Source of the DNA: VRUE01 sp035260485
GTDB taxonomy: Bacteria; Actinomycetota; Thermoleophilia; Solirubrobacterales; 70-9
DNA length: 27,281 bases
Direction of reading: 5' to 3'
NCBI GenBank assembly: GCA_035260485.1
Contig: DATFVC010000066.1
Span: forward strand, 1 to 27,281
Within the stretch, counting starts at the first letter, position 1. Every line of letters starts with the position of its first letter. A program made the translations under genes and the position numbers. This document shows positions 22,144 to 27,281 of this stretch, piece after piece. A model generated the notes under the pieces. It was not told the origin of the DNA. It saw nothing but the letters and a program-made list of their open reading frames with translations, and did not search any database.

Positions 22144-22722
22144 TCAGCGGTCGAGGCCTAGCTCTATTACGCGGGCGGCTATCAGGCGGGGGCGCTCGCG
22201 GCCGCTGTCGCCGGGAACGTCAAGCTTCACGGCGAGCGCGTCGAGGCGGCGCTGGGCGGTGCGCTCGCTTACGTGGAGCGCCTCGGCCAGCTCCGCCCGG
22301 GTTGCGGGACGACCCGCGAAGGCGCCCTCGCCGCGGTACGGGGCGACAAGGGCCGCCGCGGTCGCCCGCTCCTCCTCGCTCAGCGCCACCGCGGGTTCGC
22401 TCGTCGCAACCGTCGCGCCGGCTCTGCCGGGGACGGGGTCGGAGACTTCGAGCCGATACTCAGCCACGGTCAGAACGTCGCCGTCGCGGAGTCGGCGGGC
22501 CCGGTCGAGCGGCTCGCCGTTGAGCGCCGTGCCGTTGCGGCTGTCGAGGTCGGTCGCCATCAGCACGCCCCCCCGGCCCTCGATCTCGAGGTGGTGCCAG
22601 GAAACGGCCTCGTCGTCGATGGGAATGTCGGCCTCGGGATCGCGACCGATCGCCGTCCGACCGGTCAGCGCAAACGACCGCGGCTCGCCACCCTTCCCGG
22701 TCAACCAAATGCGTGCGTCCAT
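22144..22722 (-). CDS. FHA-domain protein with C-terminal helix-turn-helix-like region
   Basis: The protein has 192 aa. The N-terminal FHA domain carries the phosphothreonine-site residues: TAIGRDPEADIPI, SWHHLEIE and DLDSRNGTALNGEPL. The C-terminal third, RATRAELAEALHVSERTAQRRLDAL-like (about 150-172 in outline), resembles a small winged-helix or HTH segment. It could therefore read phosphorylated kinase or substrate and act on DNA or a partner. The start at 22722 is fixed by a TATGCT -10 ending 7 nt upstream. The PknB-type kinase two genes downstream is the natural phosphorylation partner. Confidence 0.88.
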   Translation of the reverse strand: MDARIWLTGKGGEPRSFALTGRTAIGRDPEADIPIDDEAVSWHHLEIEGRGGVLMATDLDSRNGTALNGEPLDRARRLRDGDVLTVAEYRLEVSDPVPGRAGATVATSEPAVALSEEERATAAALVAPYRGEGAFAGRPATRAELAEALHVSERTAQRRLDALAVKLDVPGDSGRERPRLIAARVIELGLDR

Positions 22723-22729
22723 CGACGCG

Positions 22730-22735
22730 AGCATA
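22730..22735 (-). promoter_or_regulatory. -10 element of the FHA gene (TATGCT)
   Basis: TATGCT on the minus strand ends 7 nt before the ATG at 22722, with no Shine-Dalgarno. Repeat A3 begins 6 nt further upstream and occupies the would-be -35 region. Confidence 0.55.
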
Positions 22736-22741
22736 GATCCC

Positions 22742-22789
22742 ACGTGCCGGGACTTAGAGGTCCATATAGGTGCATAAGTCCCGGCACGT
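22742..22789. repeat. Palindromic repeat A3 between divergent FHA and rpiA promoters
   Basis: Perfect 15-bp arms ACGTGCCGGGACTTA (22742-22756) and TAAGTCCCGGCACGT (22775-22789) flank the centre GAGGTCCATATAGGTGCA. It fills the space between the two -10 boxes, so it supplies the upstream region of both promoters. Confidence 0.92.
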
Positions 22790-22792
22790 CCT

Positions 22793-22798
22793 TAGAGT
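22793..22798 (+). promoter_or_regulatory. -10 element of rpiA (TAGAGT)
   Basis: TAGAGT ends 8 nt before the ATG at 22807. It begins 3 nt after repeat A3 ends. Confidence 0.45.
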
Positions 22799-22806
22799 GG
22801 GCGCTG

Positions 22807-23454
22807 ATGGGGGCTGACGACGAGAAGTGCATCGCCGCCGAGGCGGCAGCATTGCTCGTGGAGGACGGGATGACCGTGGGCCTCGGTACCGGATCGACCG
22901 TCGCCCACCTCTTGTCGGCGCTCGCCCGTCGCGGGCTGAGCGGCATCCGCTGTGTCGCCACCTCGGTCGCGACCGAGGAACAGGCGCGCGAGCTCGGCAT
23001 CCCGGTCGAGGAGTTCAGCAAGCTAGAGCGGCTCGACATCGCGATCGACGGCGCCGACCAGGTGACGCCCGATGGCTGGCTGATCAAGGGCGGCGGCGGC
23101 GCCCACCAGCGAGAGAAGATCGTCGCCGCCGCGGCCGAGCGCTTCGTCGTGATCGCCGACGGGAGCAAGCCGGTCGATTCGCTCAGCCCCCCGGTGCCGC
23201 TGGAGCTGCTCGCCTTCGGCCTGCGATCGACCCTGTTCCGCCTCGGCCCGAGGATCGAGCTGCGCGACGTGCCGCACAGCCCCGACCGTGGCGTGATCGC
23301 CGACTACAGGGGGGAAATCGGCGACCCAGCGGCCCTCGCCGGCCGCCTCGACGCCGACCCGGGAATCTCTTCGCACGGGCTGTTCCCCCCAGATATGGTG
23401 AGCGAGGTTCTGGTCGGGGCAGGCGACACAGTGAACCGCTTGAAGCTGAACTAG
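22807..23454 (+). CDS. rpiA: Ribose-5-phosphate isomerase A
   Basis: Interconverts ribose-5-P and ribulose-5-P. The 215-aa protein has the family motifs VGLGTGSTVAHL (24-35), AIDGADQV (79-86, with the catalytic Asp) and KGGGGAHQREKIVA (94-107, with E103 and K104). The length is typical of bacterial RpiA. The start is set by the leaderless -10 TAGAGT and by the MGADDEKCIAAEAA opening. It lies on the opposite strand from tkt-tal-pgi and from pgl-gnd but within the same pentose-phosphate neighbourhood. The flavin oxidase gene follows after 41 nt, with its own ribosome site. Confidence 0.95.
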   Translation: MGADDEKCIAAEAAALLVEDGMTVGLGTGSTVAHLLSALARRGLSGIRCVATSVATEEQARELGIPVEEFSKLERLDIAIDGADQVTPDGWLIKGGGGAHQREKIVAAAAERFVVIADGSKPVDSLSPPVPLELLAFGLRSTLFRLGPRIELRDVPHSPDRGVIADYRGEIGDPAALAGRLDADPGISSHGLFPPDMVSEVLVGAGDTVNRLKLN

Positions 23455-23495
23455 CTCTTCGCTGACTCCGCACCGACTCTGCAAGGAGACCTCAG

Positions 23496-24860
23496 ATGAC
23501 CGACTTCACCGGGCTGGCGATCGCCGGCCGCATCGCCACCGCCGACGACTCCGACTGGGACCAGGCGCGCGCGGCCTGGAACCTTGCCGCCGATCAGCGA
23601 CCCGACGCCGTGGCCTTCGCCGAGAGCGCCGGCGACGTCGCCGCGACGGTCCGCTTCGCCGCCGAGAACGGTTTGAGGGTCGCCGCCCAGGGCACCGGCC
23701 ACGGCGCCGCGCCGCTGGCGCCACTCAACGGGACGATCCTGATCAAGACCGAGCGGATGCGCGGCATCGAGATCGATCCCGATGCTCAGACGGCGCGGGT
23801 CGAGGCGGGCGTGCTGGTGCTCGAGCTGAGCGAGGCCGCGGGGGCTCGCGGGCTCAGCTCGATGCCCGGCTCCGCTCCCGACGTGGGTGTGATCGGCTAT
23901 ACGCTCGGCGGTGGGCTGAGCTGGCTGGGTCGCCGTCACGGCTTTGCCTGCAACCGCGTCAGGGCGATCGAGCTGATCGGCGCGGATGGCGAGGCGCGGC
24001 AGGTCGACGCCGGGAACGACGCCGACCTCTTCTGGGCCCTGCGCGGCGGCGGGGGCGGCTACGCGGTCATCACCGCCCTGCACCTCGATCTGCTGCCGAT
24101 CGCCGAGATCTACGCCGGCGCTCTCGTCTTCCCCGCCGGGGTCGGCGCCGAGGCCGTGCGCACCTACCGCGACTGGGTCGCGGGCGTGCCCGACGAGGTC
24201 AGCTCGGTCGTCCGCTTCATCACTCCGCCACCGATCCCGGACGTGCCCGAGCCGATCCGCGGCGTCCCGCTGCTGACGATCGACGCGGCCTGCATCGGCA
24301 GCCAAGCCGAGGGCGAAGCGACGATCGCGCCGTTGCGCGAGATCGGCGAGACGATCATGGACACCTTAGCCTGGATGCCCGCTGCGGGGCTGTGCCGGAT
24401 CCACATGGACCCCGAGAACCCGGTGCCGGGGATCGGCGAAGGCCAGACGATCCGCGAGCTCCCCGACGAGGCGATCGACGCCTTCGTCTCCATCGCGGGG
24501 CCCGACTCCGGCTCGCCGCTGCTGCTCAGCGAGCTGCGCCACCTCGGCGGCACGCTGGAACGGCCGGACGAGAACGGCGGCGCCCTCTCCCACCTCGACG
24601 CCGGCTTCGTCATGTACAGCGTCGGCCTGCCGATGACGCCGGAGCTGGGCGAGGCGATCCCGCCCCACCTGGAAAAGATCGACGAGACGATGCGGCCCTG
24701 GGCGGCCGTGGGCGGCTACTACAACTTCACCGAGGGTCCCTGCGACGTCGACGCGATCCTGCCGCCGGACGTCTGCGACCGCCTCGGCGAGGTGAAGCGC
24801 AAGTGGGACCCGGACGGCCGCATAGTCGCCAACCACGCGGTCTCGCTGGGCGAGGTCTGA
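23496..24860 (+). CDS. BBE-type FAD-linked oxidase, single-covalent flavin
   Basis: The protein has 454 aa. The PCMH/VAO FAD domain has VAAQGTGHG with H69, the residue that binds FAD covalently, then GSAPDVGVIGYTLGGG, LSWLGRRHGFACNRV and DLFWALRGGGGGYAVIT. The C-terminal BBE motif is YYNFTEGP, with RLGEVKRKWDPDGRIVANHAV. In bicovalent members a Cys sits where this protein has Ala in GSAPDVG, so only the His linkage is expected. The substrate may be a sugar, alcohol or natural product; it cannot be read. It has a strong Shine-Dalgarno (AAGGAG) about 10 nt before the ATG and is perhaps co-expressed with rpiA. Confidence 0.92.
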   Translation: MTDFTGLAIAGRIATADDSDWDQARAAWNLAADQRPDAVAFAESAGDVAATVRFAAENGLRVAAQGTGHGAAPLAPLNGTILIKTERMRGIEIDPDAQTARVEAGVLVLELSEAAGARGLSSMPGSAPDVGVIGYTLGGGLSWLGRRHGFACNRVRAIELIGADGEARQVDAGNDADLFWALRGGGGGYAVITALHLDLLPIAEIYAGALVFPAGVGAEAVRTYRDWVAGVPDEVSSVVRFITPPPIPDVPEPIRGVPLLTIDAACIGSQAEGEATIAPLREIGETIMDTLAWMPAAGLCRIHMDPENPVPGIGEGQTIRELPDEAIDAFVSIAGPDSGSPLLLSELRHLGGTLERPDENGGALSHLDAGFVMYSVGLPMTPELGEAIPPHLEKIDETMRPWAAVGGYYNFTEGPCDVDAILPPDVCDRLGEVKRKWDPDGRIVANHAVSLGEV

Positions 24861-24868
24861 CCCAGCGC

Positions 24869-25405
24869 TCAGCCGGCGAGAGCCTTCAGTTTCTCGAGCG
24901 CCGGGTCGTCCTCGCCGACCAGATTGGCGATCGCAGCCGCGGCGCCTTCGATGTCCTCAGGGGTCACAATCGCGATCGCCTCGATGTCGGCCCAGTCCTT
25001 GGTGCGATCGAAAAGCGCCTTGAAGACTACGAGCGAGGCACAGTCGAGAACCGGGATGTCGCGACCCTCGAGCCGAACCCAGACAACCGCCGAGGCGACG
25101 GCGTCGTGCAGGGGAATGTTGTTGAGAAAGACATCGATCGGGGTTCCATCCCAATCCAACCGGGCCTGGCCGTCCTGCTTTACCTTGGCGATGTCCTTTT
25201 TCCTGACCCGGACGCTGCGCGGCAAAGAGGCAAGGACAGACTCGGCCTCAGTGGCATCAACGAAGATATTGACATCGAGATCGCGCGTTCCGCGTGGCTC
25301 CTCGACGCAGTAGGCGAGCGCGATGGCGCCGCCGAACGCATGGGCCAGGCCAGCCTCGGTGAGCGAGTCGTGAATCGCGAACAGCTTTTCGACCAGCTTG
25401 CTCAT
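24869..25405 (-). CDS. Nucleotidyltransferase-fold protein (AbiEii/MNT-like), putative toxin
   Basis: The protein has 178 aa. The nucleotidyltransferase-fold pattern is visible: GG at 25-26 in AFGGAIALAYC, the metal-binding D42-x-D44 in TRDLDVNIFVD, and a third acidic residue D91 in TPIDVFLNN. A C-terminal helix VVFKALFDRTKDWADIEAI resembles the K-x-R-x-KD-xx-DI block of AbiEii-type proteins. AbiEii/MenT-like enzymes transfer nucleotides to tRNA or other targets and act as toxins. It overlaps the HTH gene by 4 nt (ATGA), which supports a two-gene module. The toxin role is inferred from architecture and pairing; a nucleotidyltransferase with another role is possible. Confidence 0.7.
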   Translation of the reverse strand: MSKLVEKLFAIHDSLTEAGLAHAFGGAIALAYCVEEPRGTRDLDVNIFVDATEAESVLASLPRSVRVRKKDIAKVKQDGQARLDWDGTPIDVFLNNIPLHDAVASAVVWVRLEGRDIPVLDCASLVVFKALFDRTKDWADIEAIAIVTPEDIEGAAAAIANLVGEDDPALEKLKALAG

Positions 25406-25728
25406 CCAGCAGCTCCATGCTTGGCGACCCGGTCTGGCAGGCGGGGGTAGCCGAGCTCGGGACGGGGACGGAACGGGAGTGCCTCGGCGAGCTCCAGAAC
25501 CTGCACGAGAATTCTGCTCGCCCGATCGACATCGACCGGCGGCTTGCGTGGAGCCAGCTGCAGTTTCAGGCCGCCGGCAGCGACCAATCGCGCAAGCGCA
25601 TCCGCTCCTGGCTCGCGCTTGCCCCTCACATAGGCGTTGACGACTGACCGCGGCATCCCAGCCCTACGCGCCAGCTCCGCCTGACTGAGACCGCTGCGAT
25701 CGAGTATCTCACTCGCCATCATCATCAC
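25402..25728 (-). CDS. XRE-family helix-turn-helix protein, putative antitoxin/repressor
   Basis: The protein has 108 aa. A Cro/cI-type HTH covers about residues 12-50 (LSQAELARRAGMPRSVVNAY, then VRGKREPGADALARLV). A C-terminal extension, ASRILVQVLELAEALPFRPR, may contact the partner. The start codon is GTG at 25728 or one of three following ATGs (25725, 25722, 25719). A TAACAT -10 box ends 6 nt before 25728, and its first bases lie in an 18-bp palindrome, so the protein probably represses its own promoter. It is translationally coupled to the downstream nucleotidyltransferase gene. Confidence 0.82.
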   Translation of the reverse strand: MMMMASEILDRSGLSQAELARRAGMPRSVVNAYVRGKREPGADALARLVAAGGLKLQLAPRKPPVDVDRASRILVQVLELAEALPFRPRPELGYPRLPDRVAKHGAAG

Positions 25729-25736
25729 AGGCGAAT

Positions 25737-25754
25737 GTTAGCGAATTCGCTAAC
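25737..25754. promoter_or_regulatory. Perfect 18-bp operator of the HTH-nucleotidyltransferase pair
   Basis: GTTAGCGAATTCGCTAAC is fully palindromic and overlaps the -10 TAACAT (25740-25735 on the minus strand). A further half-site GCGAAT occurs at 25731-25736. It is the likely binding site of the HTH protein for autoregulation. Confidence 0.75.
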
Positions 25755-25787
25755 GCACGCTAGGTTGGCCCGGGTCCTGGACGGTAT

Positions 25788-26468
25788 TCATCCCGCCGGC
25801 CGGCCGGCCGCGGCCTCGTCGGCGACGACGAGCATGCGGTCGTTCTCGACCCGGCCCGCGGGGATCGAGGTGTCACCCGCAAGCAGCTTGGCGAGCGGCT
25901 CGCGCACCTCCTCGCCGAGCGTCAGCCAGAGGATCTGCCGTGCGGCGGCGAGCGCCGGATAGGTGAGCGTCATGCGGCGGTAGCCCTGGTAGTGGCTGTC
26001 GGTCATCGCCACACGGCGGTCGTCGACTTCGAGCACCGAGTCGCCGGGGACGAGCGAGGCGGTGTGGCCGTCGGGGCCGAGTCCGAGGTGGACGAGGTCG
26101 AGCCGCTCGGGAACGTGCACTTCGTACTCGGCCGCGGAGAGTTCGAGGTCGCGGCTGGTCACCGGCATCGGCCGCAGCGCCGCCTGATGGTCGATCGAGA
26201 ACATCTGCACCAGGTGAGTGAGGTTGCGCGCATCGTCGCCGGGCGGCGCGACCCGCTCGTCGACCTGGTAGATGTGCGCATGCTCCCAGGGCATCTCCTC
26301 CATTTCGCCGAGCAGGCCGATCATCGCCCAGGGCGTCTTGCCGCCACTGAGCGCGAGCTCGAACTCGCCCCGCGCCTCGACCGCCTCCCGGCCCGCGGCG
26401 GCAACGGCTTCGGCGGCGTAACGCGAAGCCGCATTGGCATCGGGGAAGACCTTGGTCTCGATCGTCAT
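25788..26468 (-). CDS. pgl: 6-phosphogluconolactonase
   Basis: Hydrolyses 6-phosphogluconolactone in the oxidative pentose-phosphate pathway. The 226-aa protein has LALSGGKTPWAMI (38-50), YQVDERVAPPGDDARN and the signature HLGLGPDGHTASLVPGD, all of the DevB/SOL family. The start at 26468 has AAGGA 6-10 nt upstream. It follows gnd after 26 nt on the same strand, so the two are co-transcribed. The C-terminus AAAGRPAG is encoded by a GC-only stretch (CCGGCCGGCCG). Confidence 0.95.
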   Translation of the reverse strand: MTIETKVFPDANAASRYAAEAVAAAGREAVEARGEFELALSGGKTPWAMIGLLGEMEEMPWEHAHIYQVDERVAPPGDDARNLTHLVQMFSIDHQAALRPMPVTSRDLELSAAEYEVHVPERLDLVHLGLGPDGHTASLVPGDSVLEVDDRRVAMTDSHYQGYRRMTLTYPALAAARQILWLTLGEEVREPLAKLLAGDTSIPAGRVENDRMLVVADEAAAGRPAG

Positions 26469-26494
26469 CAGAATTCCTTACCCCCTCGCGGGAC

Positions 26495-27281
26495 CTAGGA
26501 AGCCTTCTCGTCGTGACCGCCGAACTGCTTGCGCATCGCCGACAGCACCTTGTCGCCGAAGTCGTCGAGCCCGCGCGAGAAGAAGCGCTCGTACAGCGCC
26601 GTGGTCAGCACCGGCGCCGGCACTCCCTCGTCGATCGCCGCGATCGAGGTCCAGCGACCCTCGCCGGAGTCGGAGACGCGGCCGGCGAAGTCGGAGAGGT
26701 CGGGGGATTCCTGCATCGCCGCCGCGGTCAGGTCGAGCAGCCAGGAGCCGATCACGCTGCCACGCCGCCAGACCTCGGTGACCTCGGGCAGGTCGAGGTC
26801 GTACTGGTAGTACTCGGGCTGCTCCATCGGCGCCGTCTCCGCGTCTTCCTCACGCTGCGCCTTGCCGGCATTAGCGTTTTTGAGGATGTTGAGGCCCTCG
26901 GCGTAGGCGGCCATGATCCCGTACTCGATCCCGTTGTGGACCATCTTCACGAAGTGGCCGGCGCCGGTCGGGCCGCAGTGGAGCCAGCCCTGCTCCTCCG
27001 GCGCGTGCTCGCCCGTGCGGCCGGGAGTGCGCGGCGCTTCGCCCGGGCCGGGCGCGAGCGCCTCGAGGACGGGGATCAGCCGCTCGACGGCCTCGTCGTC
27101 GCCGCCGACCATGAGGCAGTAGCCGCGCTCGCGTCCCCACACGCCGCCGCTCACTCCCGTGTCGACGTAGTGGATCTTCCTATCGCGGAGATCCGCCTGG
27201 CGGCGCAGGTCGTCGACGTAGTACGAGTTGCCGCCGTCGACGATCGTGTCGCCCTCCGCGAGGTGCGGGACGAGCTCGGAG
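26495..27281 (-). CDS. gnd: 6-phosphogluconate dehydrogenase (decarboxylating), 5' end cut by window
   Basis: The frame is open to the right edge, so the NAD(P)-binding N-terminus is missing (about 262 codons are seen). Visible features are TIVDGGNSYYVDDLRR, VDTGVSGGVWGRERGYCLMV with the SGG active-site loop, and GHFVKMVHNGIEYGIM with the catalytic Lys and the His-Asn substrate site. The C-terminal helical domain ends MRKQFGGHDEKAS. GVWGxERGYCLMVGG suggests the shorter YqeC/GndA-like type rather than the long E. coli Gnd. It produces ribulose-5-P, the substrate of RpiA encoded nearby, and is operon-linked to pgl. Confidence 0.94.
   Translation of the reverse strand, partial: SELVPHLAEGDTIVDGGNSYYVDDLRRQADLRDRKIHYVDTGVSGGVWGRERGYCLMVGGDDEAVERLIPVLEALAPGPGEAPRTPGRTGEHAPEEQGWLHCGPTGAGHFVKMVHNGIEYGIMAAYAEGLNILKNANAGKAQREEDAETAPMEQPEYYQYDLDLPEVTEVWRRGSVIGSWLLDLTAAAMQESPDLSDFAGRVSDSGEGRWTSIAAIDEGVPAPVLTTALYERFFSRGLDDFGDKVLSAMRKQFGGHDEKAS

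Noticed and set aside
22085..22144. Repeat B3 plus T5 as a Rho-independent terminator.
   Set aside because: The T-run is on the plus strand while both flanking genes are on the minus strand; the arms match dispersed repeats elsewhere.
1..27281. CRISPR arrays, IS transposases, integrases, phage genes.
   Set aside because: No spaced direct repeats and no transposase or integrase motif seen in any frame.

Overview
The window looks like chromosomal DNA of a high-GC actinobacterium. Codon third positions are mostly G or C, GTG starts are frequent, and many genes have no Shine-Dalgarno sequence but carry a TANNNT -10 box 6-8 nt before the start codon (leaderless transcription). The gene set (class-I-like sugar enzymes, a short-Q-loop bd oxidase, an FHA protein, a PknB-type kinase with a sensor propeller, an acyl desaturase beside a CFA synthase) fits a deep-branching lineage such as Thermoleophilia/Solirubrobacterales. 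That placement is inference; no rRNA is present.

Layout. 1-2675: a region that looks less GC-biased by eye, with a BlaR1-like M56 peptidase (cut by the left edge), its BlaI repressor, a divergent SAM methyltransferase behind a shared operator, and a small membrane protein. It stops at the 3' end of a tRNA-Ser(GGA), a classic integration boundary. 2676-6161: tRNA-Ser, tadA, a secreted subtilisin, a universal stress protein, a small membrane ORF and an MBL-fold hydrolase. 6214-10859: a large polytopic membrane protein, a fatty-acid desaturase and a divergent cyclopropane-fatty-acid synthase. 10936-18900 (minus strand): tkt-tal-pgi-cydA-cydB-HAD phosphatase, an operon-like run joining pentose-phosphate/glycolytic enzymes to cytochrome bd. 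18930-22722 (minus strand): a signalling group of an FHA protein, a TolB-like propeller and a Ser/Thr kinase with a seven-repeat extracellular propeller. 22807-24860: rpiA and a BBE-type flavin oxidase. 24869-25754: a two-gene HTH plus nucleotidyltransferase module (toxin-antitoxin-like) behind a perfect 18-bp palindrome. 25788-27281: pgl and gnd (cut by the right edge). Six enzymes of the pentose-phosphate/hexose-phosphate network (tkt, tal, pgi, rpiA, pgl, gnd) lie within about 13 kb; zwf and rpe are not seen.

The most unusual content is a set of short palindromic repeats that no gene explains. Six hairpins of about 46-53 bp in two subfamilies (A: arms CGTGCCGGGACTTA...; B: arms GCCGAYGGGCCTA...) share a CATATAG-like centre. 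Three are intergenic. Three lie in frame inside coding regions: two in the large membrane protein and one in the juxtamembrane linker of the kinase, where they encode extra loop peptides. A separate pair of ~105-bp elements, with terminal inverted repeats CCCA(A)GGCG/CGCC(T)TGGG and a shared inner CTCCCTGCGTC block, lies at 10846-10949 and 20791-20896. The first supplies the last codons and the stop codons of both converging genes. Together these look like small non-autonomous or REP/RPE-like elements that tolerate, and perhaps favour, insertion into genes.
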